This document shows positions 11,229 to 21,621 of a DNA stretch of 64,000 bases, piece by piece (the stretch's first letter is position 1; every line of letters begins with the position of its first letter). The notes below the pieces were generated by a model, which saw nothing but the letters and a program-made list of their open reading frames with translations, was not told where the DNA came from and did not search any database. The DNA lies in the NCBI GenBank assembly GCA_047495785.1, contig JBLDXI010000103.1, positions 1 through 64,000 on the forward strand, given 5' to 3'. Both the position numbers and the translations under genes were made by a program. Source of the DNA: Lepidodermella squamata. Lineage: Eukaryota > Gastrotricha.

Positions 11229-12033
11229 TTACTGGCGCTTGTACTTGCGGACGCTCTTAACGCCGTTAGCCTCGCACTCGGCGATCATGAGGTCACCCTC
11301 GACCCAGCGGGTGAAGTTTGAGTTGACGTCACCCTTCTGGGTCTGCAGCAGCTTGCCATCGCTGGTCAGCGTGAAGGTCGACTTGCATTTGCGGCCATCG
11401 GGTGTCTTCTCGTCGAACTCAACATCGAGGTCGAACTCGGTGGTCGAAGTGGAAACGGCGGATTCCTGCTTCATGATGATGTGGTTGCCGTTCACGGTGA
11501 TGACGATGGTCGGCTTCGACGAGTCGGCGATCTTGCGGACAGCCCAGCTGACGCCAACCTCTGAAAATCAAAATCGAATTATAATCAGTAACAAGAACAA
11601 AAAGGTTTTATTTGATAGTGAACATTAATAGGGTTAGGGTTAGGGTTAGGGTTAGGGTTAGGGTTAGAATTGGGATTAGGATTACCTTTAGGTTAAGACT
11701 GTAGTTAAGAGGGTATTAGAGTTAGGGTTGGGGCTAAAGCCTGGCTTAGTCTGGACTTAGTCCTAGGGTTAAGGGTTGAAGCCTGGATTCTGCTTAGGGT
11801 TAGAGTTATAATTCAAATTGCCTGTGACAGTGCCTCAAGCTTTACGAGTGTGTTCATGATTAATTAGATTTAGGATTAGGGCTAGGATCAAGATTAGTCA
11901 GATGTTTTTAAACCACATGGGTCACCAATTAGAGGGGCTTTTCATACAGTGTATAATAAAATTTCTTACCCTTCATGTAGGCATCGAAGTTCTCCGACGA
12001 CTCCAATTTCCAGGTACCAGCGAACTGAGACAT
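11229..12033 (-). CDS. Cytosolic fatty-acid/retinoid-binding protein (FABP family)
   Basis: Two exons, 12033-11970 and 11560-11229, encode 131 residues, the usual FABP size. The start MSQFAGTWKLESSENFDAYMK is the classical first strand and helix. The intron (phase 1) falls after the MK of DAYMKEVGV, matching the conserved first intron of the family. Later landmarks are TPDGRKCKSTFTL, LQTQKGD, the Arg in FTRWVEGD and the C-terminal VRKYKR, corresponding to the R...RxY fatty-acid carboxylate-binding residues. There is no signal peptide, so it is intracellular. Introns 2 and 3 of vertebrate FABPs are absent. A second, truncated FABP lies just upstream on the same strand, implying a tandem pair. 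Confidence 0.93.
11629..11667. repeat. Interstitial telomere-like (TTAGGG)n in FABP intron
   Basis: Six and a half perfect TAGGGT hexamers (39 bases) lie in the intron of the FABP gene, followed to about 11900 by degenerate TTAGGG/GATTAGGG-like copies. It may be a fossil of a chromosome end or a repair scar, or simply a microsatellite. Confidence 0.9.
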
Positions 12034-12222
12034 TTTGATTGATGCTTAACTCGGAATTAAGTTTTCTCTAAAAATAAAGAAAAATTCTTAACAGTGAATT
12101 AAGCTTTGTTTTAAGCAAAAATTAGCACATAGATAGCATTTGATTGTACGTGTTTTCGTTCCAACATTGATTGGGAGGTTTCAACACTGATTTAAAGTCA
12201 ATCACATTATTTTATGAGCTGC

Positions 12223-12361
12223 TCACGCACGCTTGTACTTGCGAGTGCATTTAACTTTGTTGCACTCGCAGGTAACAATCAGGTAATCGCCCTCAACCCA
12301 TCGCTCGAAGATGGTGTTGTACTTGCCACGCTGGTCGTGGATCATCTTCTCGCCCTCCATG
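12223..12361 (-). pseudogene. FABP paralogue, 3' stump cut at the palindrome 2 border
   Basis: The minus strand reads about 45 residues ending ERWVEGDYLIVTCEC and TRKYKRA, then TGA at 12223. This is the C-terminal third of a FABP, clearly paralogous to the gene at 11229-12033. Homology stops exactly where the left arm of palindrome 2 begins (12362); no N-terminal half was found elsewhere in the window. The remaining frame is undamaged, so the loss looks recent. Confidence 0.75.
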
Positions 12362-12524
12362 TCTATCGCTCGAAGAAATGTTTAACAAAGGAGTTTTAGG
12401 CACAGTTGAGCTCAAAGTGCTGGAACACGCCATTGCCGACTACAACGCTAGTCAAAATTGGTCCGAAAATTTCGACTCAGCGCTTTTGAAATCAATGGCT
12501 GGTCGAATTGCTGCATTATTGTGA
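12362..12524 (+). pseudogene. 3' fragment of the cysteine-rich protein gene
   Basis: It encodes only the last 53 residues (LEEMFNKGVLGTVELK through GRIAALL) of the protein encoded at 25408-26316. It begins at the palindrome border with no promoter or 5' part, and faces the FABP stump tail-to-tail at the junction. It is therefore a by-product of the inverted duplication. Confidence 0.85.
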
Positions 12525-13366
12525 ATAATTTGATGATTGCTTCAATTATGGATCGTCTGTTTTGTTTGATAATAAAATTCATATAATTAGCCTGGTCTGT
12601 TGTATCCAAGATATAAGCTCCGTGGACCATAAAAACGCGTGATGCATGTCAGGACAATTCAGAAGGATTGTCCGCACAAGAAACACCCGCGGACATCATA
12701 AACTCGGATTACACGTTCGGGGACACCTAATTTGGTAAATCAGGCATTAAAAGTGCGTGAAAAATCAGGTCGACGCAAGATGGTTTAGTCTTGGATTCCG
12801 GGATCAAAATGTCGGCTGTGTCTTGTGTTAATGAGTCTACAATTCAAAGGGTGAAACTGCTACTTGAGTTCAAGATTTGGAACTGGTCATTTGATAATCA
12901 ATCACCGTGACCATGTTCAGGACTGTCTTTGTTAAGTAAGTAGGATAAGTTTTAGCGGGGGCCTTTTGAATTTTCAAAAGGTTTTTTGAGACACTGCCAT
13001 TTCGAAGAAAACGCACCTGGAAATTCCCAATATTTATACATTTACATTTGATGCTGATAACTTGAGAAGCATTGTTCAACCACGTGCTTTTAGTCTGGGT
13101 AAGGAATTAGTTGCCAGCGAAATGACAGAGTGACACGCGAAGCTTCAAGTCAAAGTGTCCGAAGTCAACCACTGGAACTGAGTTGTAAATAGGTTACTAA
13201 CTTGAGCTTTTTATCATCGCCCACATAGCCTGAGCAAATTAGCGGAAAATCGCGGTTAAACGCCATGACGTGTTTTATTGCGCATTTAAAAGCGAAAACA
13301 TTGCTTCTGATATTCCGGTAAACTAAACAGATTTCGAGCCATAAAATCAACTTCAATAAACCTGCT

Positions 13367-13756
13367 ATGCTACTTCTCAACGTGGTTATTCTGCTCTTGT
13401 TAACATCCAATGTAATCCTAGCGGCTCAAGACGAAGGTCCTAGAGAGCTGCAGGCCCTGAAAGGTTTGTGTGAATACGTACCCTTAAAGCTAATACATTA
13501 AATTGTTCAATAAATAGGAAGCCTTAAAAGGCAGCTCTTGGTTCTGTTGGGTCGGTCGCCGGACCTCTGGCGAAAACTGCCGCGTAAACTTCGAATTCGG
13601 GTACTGAAAAAGCTGCGAATGGAACATTGCATCGCTGTTCTAAAGTCTCGAGAATTCTGCCGAGATGAAGGTTCTTTTTACGTCTGGGCGAGAACCATTG
13701 CGAAGGAAATCATGGCCGGCAAACACGACAAGGACGTCCTGTCCCACAAACGCTAA
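13367..13756 (+). CDS. Small secreted protein, family S (S2, left arm)
   Basis: Exons 13367-13463 and 13518-13756, joined over a 54-bp phase-1 intron, give 111 residues. The signal peptide is MLLLNVVILLLLTSNVILA. The mature part is basic and likely helical, with LRMEHCIAVL, a second Cys in EFCRDEG, FYVWAR and MAGKHDKDVL. An AATAAA at 13845 lies 89 bases after the stop. The gene is duplicated base for base in the right arm (24176-24565). No known family is recognised. Confidence 0.8.
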
Positions 13757-16310
13757 TTCGAAGCGAAAAAAACTACAGGCCATACTCATCACAAAACACT
13801 GACAATATTTGTGGATGAATCACCTTCTTTCAATCATCTGTGTGAATAAAATTTGTCAATTTTTCACAATGGAACAATTAAGACACCAACCATTTGTTAT
13901 TGATGGTATTGAATTATTTTGAATCTTTCCAATCGCGAGGAAATTGTAACATGGCTACAGAAGTGGCAGAGAGGCTGCGTACGTTTGAGCTTTCGCCGTT
14001 TGCAGTCAATAAATTAACTTGTTATTCTCTCAGTTTCCAGGTATGTCAGAAGTCACATGTCTTCGACATATTTTTCAAGTTAGTTTTAAGCAAGTAAGCT
14101 GATTAAATTAAAATACGACTGTAATCACCCAAAAACAAACTTGAATAAGCCTTAATCCGACGTATTCAAGCGGTCTGGGGAAGTTTACGACAAGTAAAAA
14201 TGCCTGCACACAAAATATGAGACTGTTCAAATGCCCCTTTCCGGCAATTAGTCGGCGACTCTTTTTATAATATCCATACATTTGATAATTTAGACAATTT
14301 CAACCTTGAAGTTGTTCTTGTGATGAGAAGGAAATCAGTTGTCATGTAAGCTGGCACAAGCGCCCAATTTTCTCCGCCTGTAGCTTCGGAATGATCTGGA
14401 ATGTATATATGATCAAACGAGTCATTACCCTTGTGGCTGAGAAAAGAGGTACATATCAGAAGGAAATCACTAGACCTAGGAATCGATAGTTCGCGCGGAA
14501 ATATAAATGGAAAAATATCCGTCCAAAATGGCTCATTTCATGACCTAATGTCGATCGAATAAGCTGAATCGCTGGCATCGATCATCGATCCCAATATTTC
14601 ATACATATGAAGGGTCAAAGTCCTAGAATCTAACCCAGTTGCTATTTTAGATCTACCCAAGATCTCATTTTCATGGGATGGGATGCTGAAACTCGTTCGA
14701 TCTTGTATCATCTATTACATTACTTTATTACAAAGTGATATACAAGCTATTAGTACGTAAAATAATCTTTGCATAAGGCGTTAACCAATTCCAAGCACCA
14801 AATCAGACGGCTGAAATCAGACTTGTTTCTTGTACTTATGAAAGAATGCGCACATTTTCAGGCCGGAATATGTGCACAGAATACAGACAGGGTGCGTAGT
14901 ACAAGGGTGATGGGATGTCGCAACACTACAGCCCCAGGACTCTAACCAAAGAAAACTTAAAATACCACAACGGGAACCCTTTGGTTTCTTCGGCTGGGAG
15001 CTAGAAAGCAATACAGTTCCCGGGTCCTACTTCGCACACTGAATACAGATGAAAAAAGTGAAACAATGATTTTGAGGATTTTGAGTCCGAAATGATTGTT
15101 CTTTTCTGTTAAACAAGTTTTCTTGTTATAATGAAGCAATAATATCTCTTTCGCAATTGTACCATCCTGATTTTATCGTCTCATTCGGGGAGCAAAATTG
15201 ATGGAAGAAGATTTAGCTCTCATTCCTTTTTAAATAAAGCCATCTAAATATACAGAGCAGTAATGATTATGAAATAAATGGTATAGTAGTTTTTGATCTA
15301 GCGAGCAAAGTGAGCAAATTTTTAGCAAAATCAACAAAAAATACGCTGATCCGATTAGAATAGTTATTTTCTATTTTCCGTTTTTTACTGGGTCGATATG
15401 GTTGACTGCCATCGACCAAACCTACATGCATACATAACGAACTACGAACAGCAGCAATCTAACAGCTTTTTGCTACACTCAGTCAGTTTCTTGCGACGTT
15501 CGCTAAGCCACCCTTTATAAATTGTCTAAATTGTACCTTAAAATTCAAAAAGGTGTTTATGCATTCTTTAACCTTACAGGAAAACTTCACATGTCGTTTT
15601 TGACCTCAATCATAAAGGGGAATTTTGCGTGTACGTAAGATGTTCAAAATTTTTACCGGATTACGGTATTGCTATTTTTAAGCCAATGAATATCCGAATG
15701 GCTGCTCTATTGTCGAAAACGGAAAATTAATTAGTCCATGTTCTAAATATAAAATAGACTTTCTGAAATAGATATACTCAATTCACACCGGCTAGTGATC
15801 GTACCCTATAAAAAGATTATTATTCCCGAATACAAGGAAGAAAATTCGATGTACATTTGACAAGGTGTCAGTCGTTTCAGTACATGGAGGAAGGTTTGTC
15901 CACCTAAGTTGGAACTCAGTTGCACCTCCTTGAACACGCACAACAGACATGACCCGAATTTTCATGATAAAGGGCGTTGAAAATAATTGAGTGATGTTAT
16001 CTTAGACTTAACAGTTCAGCAATTGTCCGTTGCAAATCGAGCCTAAGTAAAGCTTTTCGCCGATTGTATGTTGATTCGCAATGATTTAGAAGGAAGGGTT
16101 ATTTTCCAGGCAGTTGCTGAGACATTCTGTCCACGGTCTAGTAGGCTGTTTATCCTGCATAGGTTGAGCGGAAAAACATTGCCTTCGCAAATTAGCAGGG
16201 TTGCACACCATGACACTTTTTTAAGCCCATTCGTTTCCTTTTGGAATTCGAATTAAGTGATATTCAGCTATAATAATACAAGTTTCATCTCAGCTTAGAA
16301 TAAAGCCGTT

Positions 16311-16748
16311 ATGCTACTTCGTGAAGTAGTAATTTTGGTATTGTTATCATCCACAGTTATTCTAGCGACTCAGACGGAAAGCTCCAGAAAATGGATAAAA
16401 TTCCTGAAAGGTTAGTTTTTCGTTTTTGCTTTTGTTCATAATGCCATTCTGATGGTTTTGAAAGTTCAAAATTGTAGAGGTTTTTTCATATTTCAACGGC
16501 CAAGTTCAACGGCCTAAAAATTGCTCCGCAGACACGAATTTTATTACTAGGCAAACGGTGAATCGTCAACGAACTAATATCTTATTCACCTAACAGGAAG
16601 CCTCAAAAAGCAGCTCAAAGCTTTGCTGGGTAGGGTTCCAGCCAGGAACCGAACAACGCCGATGTGGCCGTTGGCAGCGGCGTTCCAAAGCGGTGTTATT
16701 TCGTCATTATCTGCCGTAGATACGGTTGCTGGGTTGTATGGCAACTGA
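16311..16748 (+). pseudogene. Family S gene truncated at the palindrome inner border
   Basis: Exon 1 (16311-16410) and the beginning of exon 2 (16597-16641) match S4 in the right arm. At 16641, just after LLGRVP, the sequence switches to unrelated DNA. The frame runs on through reversed ankyrin-repeat sequence to TGA at 16748, so a chimeric product without the cysteine core could still be made. The right-arm copy (21103-21621) is complete. Confidence 0.85.
16642..16740 (-). pseudogene. Ankyrin-repeat fragment
   Basis: The minus strand reads NDEITPLWNAAANGHIGVV followed by RFLAG, a recognisable single ankyrin repeat (xxTPLxxAAxxGHxxVVxxL). It abuts the break in the S gene. No full ankyrin gene surrounds it, so it is a fragment of the locus into which the left arm was joined. 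Confidence 0.6.
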
Positions 16749-16876
16749 GCAACTGAGCAACGAAAATTGGGAATACGACTATTCGACAGCGACAATTCAG
16801 CAAACGTCAATTCGGCAAGATTTTTTTATACGATTGAAAACGACAACTCGGCAAACGACTACTCGGCAGTGAAAAT

Positions 16877-17917
16877 CAGTGTGGTATACGGTTATAACCA
16901 CGGTTTTAACTAGCCGGTTATAACCGAGTTTTAACCGGTCATTTCAAAATTCGTTTTAACCAACTGTCGTTTAAACTCCCTAAATCCCAGCTGATTTTGA
17001 TTTGAAAATTTGAATTTGAATTTTGAATTTCGATCGCCATGTTGATCGGCTTATAAATCCAGCATATTACATGGCTGATTTCAACCCCAGCTGTGGACCC
17101 CACCTTGGGGACGAAAATATTAATGAGAAAGAAGTGTCAGCTTGCTCGCGATGGTCTTCTCGCAGCTGATCTCGCACCAGGTTCCGTTGACTTACTGAGA
17201 GCCGAATGCCCCTGTTTGTAAGGTGGTCTCGCAGCTGGTGTTGACATAAGAGCCTTGTTTCTAGCTCAATCACACATCATACATGACTCGTCAATTCTCA
17301 AGGTATTTACACAGTAATTAACCTCTTAGTCCTGTAGGTATTTACTCGAAAATCAAAAGTCGAAAATTTGCCTAACCTTCTGGGGTTTAGTGACAGTAAA
17401 TAACGGGTGTGACCTGCAACTCCTGCTCAACCTCGCAGCAAATAATCCCATCTAATCCTATTTAATTCCAATGCGCCAAAAAGCACTGAGCTAAAGAATT
17501 ATCTCGACTTTAGACCTCATCTGGGCGGCCTTGAAGAACAGGCTGTCGCTAGCAACTGTCAATAAAATTGTTTGTTTACCAAGGATTTATGCGAGGCGAG
17601 CAGCGTTCGTTGAGCGCGAAAGTGAAAGCAAATAAACAGCTCTTTTCAAAATTTAGGTGGAAGAAACACCTATCATAATAATTTTCGAAGGGGACCTTGA
17701 ACTGAAAACATTGCTATCGAGGAAATTGATGTATTGTTGGCCCTAGAATTTGAGTGAACTAATGAGTGAGCCTTCTAGTGTAAATTATGAATAAAAACAA
17801 CTCTTTTCGATAACTTTTGATCAGGTTTAGTAAAAACTGGTTGAAACCGCGGTTTTAACTGAGTTAAAACCAAAAGTTGGTTAATTCCGAATTAACTTAG
17901 GTCAATATACCACACTG
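16877..17917. mobile_element. hAT-like nonautonomous DNA transposon (MITE) with 8-bp TSD
   Basis: The element starts CAGTGTGGTATA and ends with its exact complement TATACCACACTG. It is flanked on both sides by the direct repeat GTGAAAAT (16869-16876 and 17918-17925). A CAGTG-type end with an 8-bp duplication is the hAT hallmark. The interior (1041 bp) has GGTTTTAACT/GGTTATAACC-type subterminal repeats and no transposase frame. It inserted into a degenerate array of CGACAATTCGGCAAA-like units. Confidence 0.88.
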
Positions 17918-17925
17918 GTGAAAAT

Positions 17926-19187
17926 TCATCGTACCCTTCAGCAACAATTCGGTAGAAGACAACTCGACAATTCACTAACACTATAACGACAACTCAACAT
18001 TAGCTATAGATTGGGAAGTGTTGAGAGCCACATCGCGCATAAAATAACCGTCAGATAAACTTTTCAAGCCTGTCGGAAAAACCAGGGTTGGAATAGGGGA
18101 ATTTGTGATAATCATTTTGAGAAAATAAAACATCCAACTTAACATTTCACGAAAATTATTCTTCGTTGTAAAAGAAAATCACTTTTCATTCGGCGAATTT
18201 TTTCTTGTTTGCAACTTGATTTTGGTCAACCTTCATTCGTCGGCGAAATTTTCCTGCTGTCCGGCTGGCCGAAGAATCAGTAGTCAAGAGTCATGGAACA
18301 GAACGCCGATATCAAGCCCCGATCATCAAGCCAAGATTATCAGTTGCCTTGGTTCGATGGAGTCTTGAAACGGACAACTCGTTGCCTCGATGAAGAAGCC
18401 ACTCAAACCGATTACCAGCCGGTTTCGCACAGAAATCAATGCATCGCGCCGTCTGGATGAAGACTGACAACAATAAAAGCCATCCGAGCTCGCTGCATGG
18501 TATCTAACGGTATTCAGGTTGCGGCGGAAATTAATCCTGGATATGGGTGGATTTTGCCGGTCGAAGACTCGCCGCGAGAAACCAGTCATTGTCGCGTCTA
18601 ATGTTGCTATGGCTAGTCGCTGAATTTCTGCGTTGTCGCTGAAAACTGCGAATCAGGAGGGAAACCCGTATCTGCATCGCGACAGCTGCCAGCAAGAGAT
18701 TTCGACGACCTCGTTTTTCGCCTCATTCCGCCTCATTTTGTCAAATTTGTATCTTTGCACGTGAAATTGCTTTTAAATAAAATTGAGGTTTTCGTTGGCT
18801 CCGCATACACAGAGCACTGAAAGTAAGAAAACAGCTAGACTGATAGAGATTGAGGCGCATCCTTAGAATTCATAAGAATATTCATTCTGCAATTAAACGG
18901 TAAGGTTATTGCAAAAACAAAAATGACAAACGAAACGAAATCTATGTGTTTTCCTTTGCCTTCTAATTAAAAATTCAATAATTCAATAATTCAACTACAA
19001 CATCATAACCTATATCAATATCAATGATATAAAAAGACAAAGGCGAGGGCATAGGGCAGATGGGCGCTTGTCGAAGACAGTGCACTGCGCTGCGCCGCGA
19101 GAGAGGCGGCACGTTATATCCAATTTATCACTGACAGCGTATTTATCACTGTTAAAATATAAGTAAATGATATTCTATAAATCAGCT
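17926..19187. other. Palindrome 2 spacer, no gene seen
   Basis: The first about 80 bases continue the degenerate ACAACTCGGCAA-like array interrupted by the hAT element. The remainder has no supported gene. Confidence 0.5.
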
Positions 19188-19571
19188 CTAGTGAGACATA
19201 ATGTCTTTATCGTGCTTGCCGGCCATAATTTCCTTTGCCTTAGATCGTGCCCACACGTAGAAAGAACCTTCATTTCGGCAGATATCTCGAGACTGTAAAA
19301 CAGCTATGCAATGTTCCATGCGGAGCCTCTTCAGTGCCCGAATTCGGAGGTTTCGCGGCAGCTTTTGCCAAAAGTCCGGTGACTTACCCAACAGAGCCAA
19401 AAGCTGATGTTTTAGGCTTCCTTCAAATAGAGACCATAAGTTGCATATTTACTACTTTTTGAAAAACAAACCTTTCGTGGCTTGTTTGAGTTTCTTCGAT
19501 CCTTCATTCCGAGCAGTTTGGATTATACAGGAAAGTATTAGGACTACAATAATTACTCTGTGAAACCGCAT
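19188..19571 (-). CDS. Small secreted protein, family S (S3)
   Basis: Exons 19571-19472 and 19420-19188 with a 51-bp phase-1 intron give 110 residues. Exon 1 encodes a signal-like start MRFHRVIIVVLILSCIIQTA. The core keeps LRMEHCIAVL, DICRNEG, FYVWAR and MAGKHDKDIM. It lies in the spacer of palindrome 2 on the minus strand, in the same orientation as the right-arm copies. That suggests S3, S4 and S5 were an ordinary tandem row before the inverted duplication. Confidence 0.78.
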
Positions 19572-21102
19572 ATCAGCCTTGTTTGAGTTGATTGTGTAGC
19601 GCCGATACGTTGATCAATTATTCAGAATTTCTAAAATGAAAAAATGTTGACGATTACTAAGCTCGTAACTTTCTTTCAGATTAAATTGCAAACGTCTGTT
19701 TTCCGTCACTTTACTGGAAACTAATTTGGCATAACTACGTCTATCCGCGCTCAATTAGAATTTGAGGAGCACGATTTGGCTTGAAAACGGAAGCCCATAA
19801 ATTCCTAAGTCTCGTCTGTAAGGCGATACGTAGTGATCAGATAGCGGAAGGATGAGCATAAAAAACGGATGCTCTAGTTACGTGGCTGACTTGGCAAAGA
19901 TTCAAGAAGTTTCTTGAATGTTTTCGCCATTAGTTTATATTCTTGGCGATTCTCGTTCTGCCGCCCACCGCCTACCCCGCAATACGCTATATAAAACTCA
20001 TACTTTCGATCATGCAATCCTGCAATCATGCAAAAAATGAGTCCTTGATTATGAGCAATTCCTTCTGATTTATCTAATCTTTTGAAATTGATCGATGCAA
20101 TGTGAGATGTTTCTTCAGCAATTTTTCTTTCTTTACTTGATTTTACTTTAGCTTTTCTATCTTTTGGGTTTCAGACCTTTAGGTTGCAAGATAGCTACAA
20201 TTGCAGTACAAATACCTCGACAACCACGACATTTCATTAGGTTAAAATTTCCGATAAGGTGGATAGCTCATTCGTGCCACCGGTCACTATAGTAAGTAGG
20301 ATACTACATGATAGAAAAATGCAGGCATGGTGAAATTTTCAGGAAACGATAGAGCGGAATAGCGCATTCACTGAGAAAGAAATAAAAAATGGCCGATTTC
20401 ATGAAACGTTCTCTATGCCACTGAGAGAGTGGAGGTCTCAGCCATCACAGATCATAGCAGGGTCTTGTCTCGGGCTCTATTCTTGAGGCAGCTCACTTCT
20501 TGATTGGTGACGGCCCATGGCGCTTTGGTTTCATGGGCTGCAAAACCTGAGACTCAAAACCCGAAGTTTTCTTTATCGAAATTTACGATACACTATGTAT
20601 TCTGGATGATAGCTCTATTATAGGCCTATTTTGAAGGAAATAAGAACTTGCCGCGACTCGGACTGTGACTTGTGACTTCATTTTATTTGTAGAAAGGATT
20701 GGAGAGAGATAGACTTCGCCCACATAATATCACCTCAGATTTTTCGAAGAAAACATATATTTTGGCCCTTGTTGGGATCATCTTTGTGCATAAACGTTTT
20801 ATTGTGTTGATTTATGGGTGCGCGAATGTATAGTTGCAGAAATTGCATGCAAACAATGTAATCAAAGCTGTAGCGACAATAAATGAAACTGAAAAAATTA
20901 AACACAGAGGTGAAATTTTAATCGCTTTGCGTAAACCTCAGGAAGACACCGCCGGTACAAAAAAACAAAAGAATTACTCTGAACAACATCTTCGTCGATA
21001 GACCAATGAAGGGGCCAATCTACAGACAGGAATACCATCTTTCATTTTTCTATCGAAGATTTTCAGTATATTTTGGGTAACTTGGTATTTTCTAAAGCAT
21101 CA
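19572..21102. other. Palindrome 2 spacer, no gene seen
   Basis: No coding frame, transposon end or RNA gene is recognised. It contains the upstream region of S3 and the downstream region of S4. Confidence 0.5.
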
Positions 21103-21621
21103 TTAGCGAGACAGAACATCTTTATCGTGTTTCCCGGCCATGATTTCCTTCGCAAATGATCTCGCCCAGATGTAGAAAGTACCTTCATCTCGGCAAACGT
21201 CTCGAGAGTGCAGAACAGCGATGCAGTGGTCCATCCGAAGCTTCTGAAGTAACCGGTCGCGAACTGTCGGCGGCAGGTTTCGCCAGAAGTCTGGAACCCT
21301 ACCCAGCAAAGCTTTGAGCTGCTTTTTGAGGCTTCCTGTTAGGTGAATAAGATATTAGTTCGTTGACGATTCACCGTTTGCCTAGTAATAAAATTCGTGT
21401 CTGCGGAGCAATTTTTAGGCCGTTGAACTTGGCCGTTGAAATATGAAAAAACCTCTACAATTTTGAACTTTCAAAACCATCAGAATGGCATTATGAACAA
21501 AAGCAAAAACGAAAAACTAACCTTTCAGGAATTTTATCCATTTTCTGGAGCTTTCCGTCTGAGTCGCTAGAATAACTGTGGATGATAACAATACCAAAAT
21601 TACTACTTCACGAAGTAGCAT
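21103..21621 (-). CDS. Small secreted protein, family S (S4, right arm inner border)
   Basis: Exons 21621-21522 and 21335-21103 (phase-1 intron of 186 bp, the longest in the family) give 110 residues. The signal peptide is MLLREVVILVLLSSTVILA. The core has LRMDHCIAVL, DVCRDEG, FYIWAR and MAGKHDKDVL. The palindrome border at 21291 falls inside exon 2, so only this arm holds the whole gene. Exon 1 resembles S1 (TQTESS after cleavage), indicating close relationship. Confidence 0.8.

Larger units (their letters stand above)
12362..16641. repeat. Left arm of large inverted repeat (palindrome 2)
   Basis: Reverse complement of 21291-25570 with every paired position summing to 37932, so no insertion or deletion is seen over 4280 bp. 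Segments I compared base by base were identical. Both ends of this arm cut genes that are whole in the other arm: the cysteine-rich gene at 12362 and the S gene at 16641. The region 13851-16310 contains no gene I can support. Confidence 0.96.

Noticed and set aside
17067-17273. Minus-strand 68-codon frame inside the hAT element
   Set aside because: No transposase or other motif; it lies within a nonautonomous element.
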